The notes under the pieces: generated by a model
Database searches by the model: none
Seen by the model: only the letters and a program-made list of their open reading frames with translations
What the model was told of the DNA's origin: nothing
Translations under genes and position numbers: made by a program
Part shown: positions 45,081 to 56,800 of the stretch, in pieces
Layout of the letters: every line of letters starts with the position of its first letter
Numbering within the stretch: the first letter of the stretch is position 1
NCBI GenBank assembly: GCA_963971405.1
Contig: OZ020486.1
Span: forward strand, 806,001-870,000
Direction: 5' to 3'
DNA length: 64,000 bases
Source: Psococerastis gibbosa
Lineage: Eukaryota; Arthropoda; Insecta; Psocodea; Psocidae

Positions 45081-46227
45081 AGTGACTATATATAGAGAGG
45101 CTTTAAAGTCTAAAGCAATGATAACAGTTACCAACTGGACTTGTTTTTTGGCTTGTTTTTTTACCTACAGTATACATAGTATTGTCGCCCGACCTGAGAA
45201 ATCTACAATATAATTATAGCGTTGAGAGATCATCAGTTTACAACAAATAATAATAATAAAATGAAATAAACATGATTTTGGCGAAGAGATGTGGTTTGTT
45301 CCTCCGAAAAAACCTGCGTAACTTGTTATAGGGTTTCAAAAAGGGAAACCCACGACAGACAGGTTTCTTTATTTTCTGACATGACCGAAAAGGGATTAAA
45401 GGGCAGATTTGGTGATTGTAAGTGACTTATGAGTGCATTACTGGCTTAATGGACAGTACCTCAGTTACACCTAATGATTCGTTTAGCATCAGCTGTCTAT
45501 AGACTAAAAGAATTGTGTGACTTGAACTATCTGAATTCCCAATTTAGAAATGGGCTCAACGAATTCGGAGCCGTACGTACAGTACATCACAGCAATAAAT
45601 AATTGAAATAGAATCAAAGTTCGGGAGCACGTCCTTACTTACTTTATTCTACCAAAGAAACATGCCCCCGCGTCAACCCCCTCCGGTTTCAGTTTTTGTA
45701 CTTTTAACATTTTATGTAATTTTTAACATCATTACGACAATTCATTTTAAGCCATAGAAATAAAGTTGACTCTGCAGTACAGTACATATATAACACATGA
45801 GACAATAAATACATAGAGTACTAGATTAGTGACTTACCGCAGATATCGTGCCGAACCGCAATAGTGGTACACACAATTCCAATTGCCCAAAAAGCGGGAT
45901 GTTAATTTGAAGGTAAAGATTCAAAAACACGACAGAGGGCGGGCCCACTGCCCGCTCCCACACACAACAACACATCTCCACATACATTTCAACAGCAAGC
46001 CACACCGCAGCTCCGCATTCTATCCTATTATTTTTCTATCCAATCGCTAACATAGTAGGCAATTAAATATTAATTATCCTAAATTTCTTGAGGCCTATTT
46101 TGATTTTTTCCCTATAATTGTTAATGTTGGCTTTGAATATAGCTTAGCGGTTTAGCTAACTTTTTGTTGTTAAACATTTTCTATAGTGAGCTCATTTCGT
46201 TCATTACCTAATTCATTCACTTCACTT
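45081..46227. other. Unassigned upstream region of the NK1 gene
   Basis: No coding frame or repeat family recognised. 45835-46000 has lower repeat character and would be a place to look for the promoter. Confidence 0.35.
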
Positions 46228-46789
46228 GCTGCAGGCTGATCATGGCGATTATAATACCGGGGTTTAAATAATACCCTGGTATTAAAAATGTAAACAAACA
46301 AATTTTGAATGGCACTTTCTATTATAAAACTATCTTGCTTACATTTTTAAACCTGAGTGTTCAAAAAGTTTTGTAAACAAGAAATTATCGTACTTTTTGG
46401 ACGAAATTAATTAATTAATTGCTCGTTTCACAGCCACAAAGATATAAGAGGGAGCAGATGAAAAAATCTTAAAAAATACGAGCTTTCTGTGAAAGCTGTC
46501 TATTTCCCTTACAGATTTACAACTGTGCTACAAAATGGGTTCAAGGCTCTTTATCCAATATTTTTAAGGCAATAATATTTCAGTTCAGAAAATATAAACT
46601 TCCTGCGATAATATGGATTTTTTATGAGTTTTTCTATGTGTTCACTTTGTTATCTTTGTATCTGTGGAATGAGCAATAAATTATTTTCGTCTAAAAATCA
46701 GCAAAATTTCTTGTTTACAAAACATTTTGAACACTCAGCCTTAATACCAGGGATTATTTAAATTATAATCGCCATGATCAGCCTGCAGC
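46228..46789. mobile_element. Fold-back element with perfect 28-bp ends
   Basis: 562 bp bounded by a perfect 28 bp inverted repeat (46228-46255 and 46762-46789; outer GCTGCAGGCTGATCATGGCG). Inside are further inverted blocks (CAAAAAGTTTTGTAAACAAG near 46362 against its inverse near 46712). The left arm also contains a smaller inverted pair (TTAAAAATGTAAACAA / TTGCTTACATTTTTAA). No transposase. Confidence 0.8.
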
Positions 46790-46792
46790 AGC

Positions 46793-46953
46793 TTGATCGA
46801 GGAGATTATAATACCGGTATTTATTTAATCCCCTGGTATTAAAAATGTAAACAAGATAATTTTATAATGGAAAGTGCTATTCGAAATTTGTTTGTTTACA
46901 GTTATAATCCTAGGGTATTTATTTAACCCCGGTATTATAAACGCCTCGATCAG
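46793..46953. mobile_element. Palindromic relative of the fold-back element
   Basis: 161 bp near-palindrome (TTGATCGAGGAGATTATAATACC against GGTATTATAAACGCCTCGATCA), sharing the TATTAAAAATGTAAACAAGA block with the neighbour at 46228. A third half-arm follows at 46966-47060. Confidence 0.7.
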
Positions 46954-47254
46954 ACTGCAGGCGTACTATGGCGATTATTTTTTATCTTAACCTGGGATTA
47001 AAAATGTAAACAAGATAGTTTTTCCTGTGGAAAGTGCTATTCTATTGTTTGCTAAGTTAATAAGGAATAAGTTAATACTTAACGGCATAGCAGGCGGTGC
47101 AGGCCCCACAAGGGCGGGTCCAGGACACATTTTCGGAGGGGGCGGTGTATAATCCACCCATTTTCAGATAAAAGTGTATAAAATAGCTCATGAACGTACG
47201 CAGCTTTTACATTAATGGCCTTAGTGGCCTTTGCGCATGAGCCAGAGGGTTTGG

Positions 47255-47445
47255 AGAAAATGATGGGGGGCCCGGGGGTCTCCCCCGGGAGAAAAAATTG
47301 GTGTTTTACTCATTTTCACAGCAATAGGGTTTCTATATGTCAGGGAATTAATAAAATTGTTCATAAGGGGGCCCCGGGAGAATTTTTTTGAAATATAGTG
47401 AGGTTTTACGTTTTACGTTTTGAGTGCAGTTAACACTTGCAATTG
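47255..47445 (-). repeat. GC-edged monomer repeats
   Basis: GGGGGGCCCGGGGGTCTCCC with GTTTTACTCATTTT, then a second monomer (GGGGGCCCCGGGAG). Same family as 1130-1620. Confidence 0.65.
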
Positions 47446-47649
47446 CCCGCAGTGCCGGTCGCTGTGTCCGTCTCTGGGTGGGTGTAGGCTACCAAGCCAA
47501 ATTAATTTTATAGATTATATATTATAGATTGTGCAAATGGTGTGTTTGTTAGAGAAACGAGGCACATTAGCTTACAGAGCATTAATTCAAAAGCCTATGT
47601 GCTTGATGCAGATATGTACCAATGGGGGGTCCGGCTCCTGTATGTATAT

Positions 47650-47960
47650 CGATTTTAGGAAACACTCTTACTTCCATCAATATTATTCGATCTTGATGAA
47701 ACTTGGCACAAAAATTGATCATACAAATGTCTTGATCGAATTCGTTAACTAGCTCCATAGACCATTTTGCTCAAAGATGGCGGCCGATTAAATCCTTATA
47801 CAATTCATGTATCTCAGTTATTATTGGTTGCAGAGGAATAAAATAAAATCTGACCGAAAGCCCGTATTATCATATCTACGATAATGGTAATCGCTACTTT
47901 TTAAGGCAAATCAACGATTTCAAGATGGCGTCCAGGCAAAGTGAAAATAATATGATAAGT
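47650..47960 (+). repeat. Dispersed repeat, copy 2
   Basis: Related to 8655-8815 and extended upstream by a TCTTGATGAAACTTGGCAC-type section and AAGATGGCGGCCG. Non-coding. Confidence 0.5.
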
Positions 47961-47994
47961 AATAATTCACTGTGGTTCGACATATTGTACACAA

Positions 47995-48764
47995 GACTCA
48001 AGGCGTTTTCAGGTCCTATGAACCCAAAAAAGTGGTTTTTACGAAATGTCTGTCTGTCTGTGCATCGATTTCTGGGCAAACTACTCGGTCAATTTTGATG
48101 ACATTTAGCATGTACATTTACAAAAATCATACCTCGGGATATTTTTTCTTATTTTGGGCCAATTCAATTTGGGGGATTTCTTTTCTCAAAAAACTAAAAA
48201 AAAACGTCTAAAAAAATTATTTCTCAAAAACGGCTCCAACGATATCTTTTAAATTCACATATATTGTAGTCGTTCTTAATGTTGACAACATGCCGGGGGT
48301 CACTTGCCCCTTGATGGTTTGCTTCTGGGGGTAAAAAAATAAAAATAACTAAATTTTAATGAAAATGACTAAAAAATAATTTTTCTGCGAAACCTTTCTA
48401 TCGATGATTTCTACCTTTAGACATGTTTTAGGGGTTAAATTGAGTAACGAAACCGGACAGGTTGCTTTCCCAAAAAAATATTTGGTTTTGCACAAACAAT
48501 TATTTTTTGAAAAAATGATAGAAAATTCACGGTCAAATGCATTGCGTGCCGTGCCATTATTGCTGTGTGGTAATTAATGTGTTGGTCTGACCCATCTAGA
48601 ATTTACCTCACCTCTAGTGACATCAGGTGAACAACACCACACCCCTCCCAAGATATCGGAAATTTAACCACTGGAAAATTATTTACCATGAAATTGCTCA
48701 TATTCACTATCTACCAATGTTGATAAATTGGAAAGCATGTTCGAGTAAACTCGGACCGGTTCTT
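47995..48764 (+). mobile_element. HINE-like element, 5'-truncated copy
   Basis: Begins within the 5' third (TTTTCAGGTCC, then the (GTCT)n array at 48050) and keeps the complete 3' end with CGAGTAAACTCG and ACCGGTTCTT. Confidence 0.75.
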
Positions 48765-48952
48765 CTGTTTTGCTCCTCCATTGAGCACCAGAAACATACG
48801 TATGACATTAAAAAAAAAACATCGATCGAATGGTTCACGAGGAAAATAATTGCCTTTGTCATTTTTTCATGAAAATGTAGCATTACTTATTTTTTTAACA
48901 TAACTAAACTATGAAGGGGCATCTGACCTATTGGGATTTGTTTACACAATAA

Positions 48953-49616
48953 TCCACCTGACGTCACTGGAGGTGAGGTAAATTCTAGATAGGTCAGACC
49001 AACAAATTACCACACAGCAATAATGGCAGGGCACGCAATGCATTTGACCGTGAATTTTCTATCATTTTTTCAAAAAAAAATTTTTTTGCACAAAACCAAA
49101 TAATTTTTTTGAAAGTAACCTGTCCGGTTTCGTTACTCAATTTAACACTTAAAGCATGCCTGAAGGTAGAAATCATCGATGGAAAGGTTTCACAGAAAAA
49201 TTATTTTTTTCGTAATTTTTCATTAAAATTTAGATATTTTTATTTTTTTACCCCCAGAAGCAAACTATCAAGGGGCAAGCGACCCCCCGCATTTTGTGAA
49301 CATTAATAACGACTACAATATATGTGAATTTAAAAGAATTCGTTGGATTAATTTTTTTAGACGTTTTTTATGAGTTTTTTGAAAATAAAACCCCCCAAAT
49401 TGAGTTAACCCAAAATAAAAATAAAATAAAAACCCGAGGCATGATTTTTGTGAACCAACATGCCGAATTTCATCAAAATCGACCGAGTAGTTTGCCCGGA
49501 AATCGACGCACAAACAGACAGGCAGAGCGACAGAGCGTCAGACAGACAGACATTTTGATTAACCACTTTCTTGGGTTCCTGGGACCTCAAATACGTACGT
49601 ATAAATTATAAAGCAA
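48953..49616 (-). mobile_element. HINE-like element, 3'-truncated copy
   Basis: Starts at the CCTGACGTCACTGG section and runs to the element 5' end (TACGTATAAATTATAAAGCAA). Includes a (GACA)n array. Opposite to the copy at 47995-48764, with 188 bp between. Confidence 0.75.
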
Positions 49617-50639
49617 GAAAGCGCTGCCGCTGAGTGTATAAGTCATGTGTTGGAAAAGACAGTAGTTACGGTACAGGGTACGGGGTGTAAGTTGTAGTTG
49701 TGCCGTTTATGCACGAGTTGGCTGACTCCACCCAGCGCTTGTTGACAGAGCTCACTGCAACTAATCACCCCTGGCCCGAACACTCTCAGCTCTCCTAACT
49801 CTACAACCACCGCGGCACTGCATTTATCTAACTTCATTATTAAATTGTCATAATTAATACATCTGTTTTCATTCTGACTCAATTAATGATTTAATGGTTC
49901 ACTACCAAATTCTACGTAAAAGCCTGTTTTTTTTAGTTTCAAGTGTCAAAGTTTTTTTGTTGAGATTGCTTAAGAGTCAGCCGTCAGGTGCAATTTCAAG
50001 ACAAGGCGCTGAGCACCCCCTAAATAACAGTCAGGACAATTAAAATTCATTGGTCAGAGGCCAGATGCACTCGCCAATTGTAAGGGCGAGGTGAAATGTT
50101 TTCATGGGGTCTCCCCCGGTGGAAATGTTTTTAAGATAGCAGGCCCTGCTGCCAACCCCTGGCCCCTAAATCCATCAGTGGTCAAAGCTGAGATGAATTT
50201 TAATACTTAATCCTGTAGCGGCTGCAGGCTGTGGATATTAAAATGCAGTGCAGCCAGTTGTGTGTGCAATCATTATGTCAAAATTCACATGTACATTATG
50301 GTACACCCCTACAATAAAATGTTTAGCAAAACTAGTCCCAAAACTCCATCAACTGCTGGTCGGTAATGAGCCTCGTTTATTTGTAGGCATGCATCCAATA
50401 GCGTAACAAGTTGCAAGTTGAGCTTGCTAGCTAGCCTCTTGCTGTGTTCTTCTTTTTTAATAAAAAAAAAGTAGTTTTTAAGTGATTTCAGTGTGTGAAT
50501 TTTATTTAAATATAGAAATTATAAGGTACTGTTATTATTTTTCGACGTTAATATTAAATTTTAAAAAGACTGAAATCTGTAAATTGGCGAAAATATATAA
50601 ACTGAAACTGAAACTGACAAACTGAAATGAAAAAGACAT
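49617..50639. other. Unassigned
   Basis: GC-edged monomer trace at 50095-50160; otherwise nothing. 50450-50640 may be the untranslatable front of the LINE that follows. Confidence 0.4.
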
Positions 50640-50911
50640 ATTTTCCGATTACAAATATTGCTGGTTTAAGAATAACACAGTGCTGTTAAGAAAAGATCAA
50701 AATGACACACCAATTAAAATATTCGAACTGGAAGATCTTGAAAAAGTTGATTATCTCAGACAGTTATACAATTCTACAAGCTACTAAAAACAAATTTCCT
50801 GATTTCAAATTCTGCTGGATTAAAAATAAGGATGTGCTATTCAAAAAAGAGGAAAATGACATTCCAATTAAAATATTTAAACTAGAAGACCTAAATAAAT
50901 ATATAAAGTAA
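50640..50911 (+). pseudogene. LINE ORF1 C-terminal domain, tandemly duplicated
   Basis: Two related segments in tandem, in different frames: FSDYKYCWFKNNTVLLRKDQ then PIKIFELEDLEK (about 50640-50760), and FPDFKFCWIKNKDVLFKKEE then PIKIFKLEDLNKYIK plus stop (about 50798-50911). The pattern W-x-K-N-x3-L-x-R/K-K ... PIxIFxLEDL resembles the FP-type C-terminal domain found in many LINE ORF1 proteins. The duplication is imperfect and predates much of the decay. Confidence 0.65.
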
Positions 50912-51164
50912 AACCAACAAATTATTCATCACAATAATAAGAAATTACTTATGGACGGTCCCTTGAAGTTTTGCAGAATAGCGCAGTGCTTGACAAGATT
51001 TAACAGTATAGCTCACAAACTGTTATCACATCTCAAGTGCATATGAATATTTCCTTGTACAGTTCATATAGAAATGTTGACATTTTCATGCTTACTAGGC
51101 CTACCACATGGCTTATTGTTACATTTTTATTTATACGTTTTAGTTGTTTAAAGTTTTTTAATGG

Positions 51165-52464
51165 ATGGAAAGTGATGAGGTACAATTTCCAAAGTTAGAC
51201 ACCATAGAGTGCCCAAACTCTGGTGAAACCATGGCTATGATTAAACAATTAAATGGTTTTAAGGTTGTCCATATGAATATAAGAAGCATACGGAAAAATT
51301 TTGATCAGTTGATGGTATTTTTAACAAGCATGCAATCTGATATGGATGTTATCGTCTTAATCGAGGCTTTCCTAAATGAATATTTTCCTACCGGCAATAT
51401 AAATATGACTGGGTATAACTATGAATTTGGTAGCGGTATTGCCACTAGAAATGAAGGGGTTTATTATAAATTTATTATATTTACTATAAAAATAATCTGG
51501 AGGCAAAGGTTAGTACGGAAAAAAAATGAAAAGACTGTACAGCTCTTTCACTGGTCTTTTCAATAAATAAATAATGTGACTAAATTACAAATAGTATACT
51601 GATATATAGATCACCATCTTTTGTGGACTCGACAGTTTTCATAGAAAGCCTTCAACTCTACATATCCATCCACCTATACACCTTTTCCGACGATTTATTA
51701 CTGTGGAGATATAAATGTTATCTTACTCTCAAATGACAAATATATAGATTACTATAAAGATATGATGGAGAGTTTTGGCTATATATAATGCATAAATACC
51801 GCCACAAGGAAAACTGGATTGAGTTCAACATGTATTGATCATATGTTTATTCACAAGTTATTTGACTCGCATGTTAGCAATTAATATTGAAACAAGAATA
51901 ACTGACCATTTTTCGCAAATGATATGTTTGGGATCTTTTAACGATAAAGTTAATGATTTAAATCGTGAGAAAGTGAAAATAACAAGTAAAATAAATTATG
52001 CCCTGGCAAATGAAAATTGGGAAAGTGTTTTTTCCTCAACCAATTGTGATAGTGCCTATAATGCCTTTATCTCAATGTATAAGCGACATGTTGAAAACAA
52101 TACAGATACCCGACCGTTAATAGTTGTAAAGGGCGAAATAAAGCGTATAAAGGAATGGATGACTAGTGAACTTCTGACTAAAATCAGACATAGAGACTTT
52201 CTTTTAAAATTAAGCATTTCTAAGCCATATGATTGCAACTTAAAATCGTATGCCAATAGCTTTAGCAATAAAATAAAACAAGAAATTCGAGAGACTACAA
52301 CTATTTTTTATAAAAATAAACTTCTAAAAGTTAAAAACAACATCAGGAAAACATGGCCGGTTGTAAATGAAATAACTAAAAGTAATTCAAACGCAGGCAC
52401 GCAGCCAGGGAGCCCCCCGAAATGTAAAAAAATTGCAATGTTCAGTTTGATGTTTCATCTGTAA
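51165..52464 (+). pseudogene. LINE ORF2 endonuclease and linker, broken
   Basis: Endonuclease start FKVVHMNIRSIRKNFDQLMVF, DVIVLIEAFLNEYF and GYNYEFGSGIATRNEGV (51165-51480). A shifted frame then gives CGDINVILLS, YKDMMESFGYI and TCIDHMFIHK (about 51700-51850), and after 51895 ITDHFSQMI. The linker has KRIKEWMTSELLTKIRHRDFLL and NIRKTWPVVNEITKS. Several frameshifts; not functional. Confidence 0.75.
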
Positions 52465-52574
52465 TTTTTTTCTCCCTTTAAAAACACTAAAACTGTGCGT
52501 TTTTGCATGTAAATTCTTAAGCATTTGGGGGGGGGGGGGGGGGGGGGGCGGGACCCGCCGTTTTACTGGGAGTG
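52390..52574. other. Non-LINE filler with a 22-base G run
   Basis: A stretch between linker and RT end that does not translate as LINE. It starts CAGGCACGCAGCCAGGG and contains 22 consecutive G (52527-52548) followed by a short GGGACCCGCCG. It could be a MITE that replaced the RT core by deletion, but no target duplication is visible. Confidence 0.5.
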
Positions 52575-53434
52575 TTCCATTTTATTTATTAATGATTTAT
52601 TAATCTCAGATCTTGACGGTACATGTTGCGATTATGCAGCATTATAGCCAATATCAGGCATGAGTTATATGAAATGGCAAATCGTAGTTTTGAAAATGTA
52701 AAAAATTGACTGGCTGATAATCTTTTAGTACTTAACTTATAGAAAACAACGTATATCGATTTTTCTAGAAACAAGGATGCTGCTATTGGTCTACTCAATA
52801 TAAATGATATACACCAAAGCAAGGCTGTTAAATACCTAGAAATTATTTTTGATGAAAGACTAACTTGGAATGAGCAAATTACGCAAACGCAATCCACGCT
52901 GCGGAAATGCATTTATAAATTGTATATGCTTAGAAATATAATCGATTTTTCATTATTAAAAAATGTATACTTTGCCTTGTTTCAAAGCCATTTAATATAT
53001 GGTATCATTGCCTGGGGATCTGCCTTTTCAAACCTTTAGAAAGAATCCAAATAGTCCAAAAAATAGGGCTAAAAGTGATGCACAGAAAACCCGGTAGGTT
53101 CCCAACCACGGCTTTGTACCTACTCGCCGACGTGTTAACTCCCAAACAATTGTTCTTAAAGGAAGCTTTAGTTCAAGCCTTTAAGACGCGCTGCTCCCTT
53201 TCCAATATTAGGCACCATGGCACCAGATATTTAAGTAGGGAGCCACTGAAGGTCCCACCTCCGAATTCTAAACTGTTCGTGAGGTCAGCGTTACACATTG
53301 GTGTAAAACATTACAATGTCCTACCTTTGGTATGCCAAAGTTCTGGAATTCCATATATTATAAAAAAGGTAATAGCTATAATTATGTTAAAGTCGTTAAA
53401 GAGCGTGATGTTTTCGACATTTGATACTTTGTAA
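52575..53434 (+). pseudogene. LINE RT end and C-terminal region, broken
   Basis: Resumes as ILFINDLLISDLDG with the YADD box decayed to DYAAL. It then reads YIDFSRNKDAAIGLLNINDIHQ, VKYLEIIFDERLTWNEQI, NVYFALFQSHLIYGIIAWGSAF and a C-terminal part (53075-53434, KVMHRKPGRFPTTALYL ... HYNVLPLVCQS). The segment between GVPQG and the linker is missing relative to a complete LINE. Confidence 0.7.
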
Positions 53435-53882
53435 AGTCGATTTATAACAATATACAGTTGTATGCAGTGCTACTACAGTAATATGTGCGAAAAACAAAAT
53501 CAAATATAAAAGTAAAAATTAAAAAATAAAAGTATAATTTTATAGTAGCCTAGCTAGCAAACTTTTACTGATATATAGTATTTCGTTGTGATAACGGATG
53601 TAGGCCACACTCGGGCATTTGCCCAGTGGCGTGATTTTTATAAATTGTTGTTGTATTGTGTATTATTGTTGCATTGTATATTGTATTAAAATATATTCAT
53701 TCATTCAACATCACCTAGGGCCTAGGGGCGCCAAAGTCGACAAAAAATAGTCAACCTGCATATTTTCATTGAATAAAGTATACAGGCATAACACTAGTTT
53801 TTTTTTGTTTTTAATTATTGGTTTTATAGGGCGACTGCAAGTTAGGGCTTGTTTATACGCCCACCGAGCCAATTGGTGTTTC

Positions 53883-56800
53883 GATTGAATATATTAGTAT
53901 AATAGGTTACACTGCCCTTGTAAGTTCTTTAGTTCCTCTTCATTTGCTAAGCTTCCTCTTCTTCTTCTTCGATTGGATGTATTAATATACTACTATAAAA
54001 GGTTACACTGCCCTTGTAAGTTCTTTAGTTCCTCTTCATTTGCTAAGCTTCCTCTTCTTCTTCTTCGATTGGATGTATTAATATACTACTATAAAAGGTT
54101 ACACTGCCCTTGTAAGTTCTTTAGTTCCTCTTCATTTGCTAAGCTTCCTCTTCTTCTTCTTCGATTGGATGTATTAATATACTACTATAAAAGGTTACAC
54201 TGCCCTTGTAAGTTCTTTAGTTCCTCTTCATTTGCTAAGCTTCCTCTTCTTCTTCTTCGATTGGATGTATTAATATACTACTATAAAAGGTTACACTGCC
54301 CTTGTAAGTTCTTTAGTTCCTCTTCATTTGCTAAGCTTCCTCTTCTTCTTCTTCGATTGGATGTATTAATATACTACTATAAAAGGTTACACTGCCCTTG
54401 TAAGTTCTTTAGTTCCTCTTCATTTGCTAAGCTTCCTCTTCTTCTTCTTCGATTGGATGTATTAATATACTACTATAAAAGGTTACACTGCCCTTGTAAG
54501 TTCTTTAGTTCCTCTTCATTTGCTAAGCTTCCTCTTCTTCTTCTTCGATTGGATGTATTAATATACTACTATAAAAGGTTACACTGCCCTTGTAAGTTCT
54601 TTAGTTCCTCTTCATTTGCTAAGCTTCCTCTTCTTCTTCTTCGATTGGATGTATTAATATACTACTATAAAAGGTTACACTGCCCTTGTAAGTTCTTTAG
54701 TTCCTCTTCATTTGCTAAGCTTCCTCTTCTTCTTCTTCGATTGGATGTATTAATATACTACTATAAAAGGTTACACTGCCCTTGTAAGTTCTTTAGTTCC
54801 TCTTCATTTGCTAAGCTTCCTCTTCTTCTTCTTCGATTGGATGTATTAATATACTACTATAAAAGGTTACACTGCCCTTGTAAGTTCTTTAGTTCCTCTT
54901 CATTTGCTAAGCTTCCTCTTCTTCTTCTTCGATTGGATGTATTAATATACTACTATAAAAGGTTACACTGCCCTTGTAAGTTCTTTAGTTCCTCTTCATT
55001 TGCTAAGCTTCCTCTTCTTCTTCTTCGATTGGATGTATTAATATACTACTATAAAAGGTTACACTGCCCTTGTAAGTTCTTTAGTTCCTCTTCATTTGCT
55101 AAGCTTCCTCTTCTTCTTCTTCGATTGGATGTATTAATATACTACTATAAAAGGTTACACTGCCCTTGTAAGTTCTTTAGTTCCTCTTCATTTGCTAAGC
55201 TTCCTCTTCTTCTTCTTCGATTGGATGTATTAATATACTACTATAAAAGGTTACACTGCCCTTGTAAGTTCTTTAGTTCCTCTTCATTTGCTAAGCTTCC
55301 TCTTCTTCTTCTTCGATTGGATGTATTAATATACTACTATAAAAGGTTACACTGCCCTTGTAAGTTCTTTAGTTCCTCTTCATTTGCTAAGCTTCCTCTT
55401 CTTCTTCTTCGATTGGATGTATTAATATACTACTATAAAAGGTTACACTGCCCTTGTAAGTTCTTTAGTTCCTCTTCATTTGCTAAGCTTCCTCTTCTTC
55501 TTCTTCGATTGGATGTATTAATATACTACTATAAAAGGTTACACTGCCCTTGTAAGTTCTTTAGTTCCTCTTCATTTGCTAAGCTTCCTCTTCTTCTTCT
55601 TCGATTGGATGTATTAATATACTACTATAAAAGGTTACACTGCCCTTGTAAGTTCTTTAGTTCCTCTTCATTTGCTAAGCTTCCTCTTCTTCTTCTTCGA
55701 TTGGATGTATTAATATACTACTATAAAAGGTTACACTGCCCTTGTAAGTTCTTTAGTTCCTCTTCATTTGCTAAGCTTCCTCTTCTTCTTCTTCGATTGG
55801 ATGTATTAATATACTACTATAAAAGGTTACACTGCCCTTGTAAGTTCTTTAGTTCCTCTTCATTTGCTAAGCTTCCTCTTCTTCTTCTTCGATTGGATGT
55901 ATTAATATACTACTATAAAAGGTTACACTGCCCTTGTAAGTTCTTTAGTTCCTCTTCATTTGCTAAGCTTCCTCTTCTTCTTCTTCGATTGGATGTATTA
56001 ATATACTACTATAAAAGGTTACACTGCCCTTGTAAGTTCTTTAGTTCCTCTTCATTTGCTAAGCTTCCTCTTCTTCTTCTTCGATTGGATGTATTAATAT
56101 ACTACTATAAAAGGTTACACTGCCCTTGTAAGTTCTTTAGTTCCTCTTCATTTGCTAAGCTTCCTCTTCTTCTTCTTCGATTGGATGTATTAATATACTA
56201 CTATAAAAGGTTACACTGCCCTTGTAAGTTCTTTAGTTCCTCTTCATTTGCTAAGCTTCCTCTTCTTCTTCTTCGATTGGATGTATTAATATACTACTAT
56301 AAAAGGTTACACTGCCCTTGTAAGTTCTTTAGTTCCTCTTCATTTGCTAAGCTTCCTCTTCTTCTTCTTCGATTGGATGTATTAATATACTACTATAAAA
56401 GGTTACACTGCCCTTGTAAGTTCTTTAGTTCCTCTTCATTTGCTAAGCTTCCTCTTCTTCTTCTTCGATTGGATGTATTAATATACTACTATAAAAGGTT
56501 ACACTGCCCTTGTAAGTTCTTTAGTTCCTCTTCATTTGCTAAGCTTCCTCTTCTTCTTCTTCGATTGGATGTATTAATATACTACTATAAAAGGTTACAC
56601 TGCCCTTGTAAGTTCTTTAGTTCCTCTTCATTTGCTAAGCTTCCTCTTCTTCTTCTTCGATTGGATGTATTAATATACTACTATAAAAGGTTACACTGCC
56701 CTTGTAAGTTCTTTAGTTCCTCTTCATTTGCTAAGCTTCCTCTTCTTCTTCTTCGATTGGATGTATTAATATACTACTATAAAAGGTTACACTGCCCTTG

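Larger units (their letters stand above)
50640..53700 (+). mobile_element. Degenerate LINE, plus strand
   Basis: A non-LTR element with the end of ORF1 (50640-50911), an ORF2 endonuclease (51165-51880), a linker (51880-52390), then an internal gap where most of the RT is missing (52390-52575). The RT end and C-terminal part (52575-53434) follow, then a 3' end rich in TTG and ending in ATTCATTC (to about 53708). The clade is uncertain, CR1/Jockey group. Confidence 0.75.
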
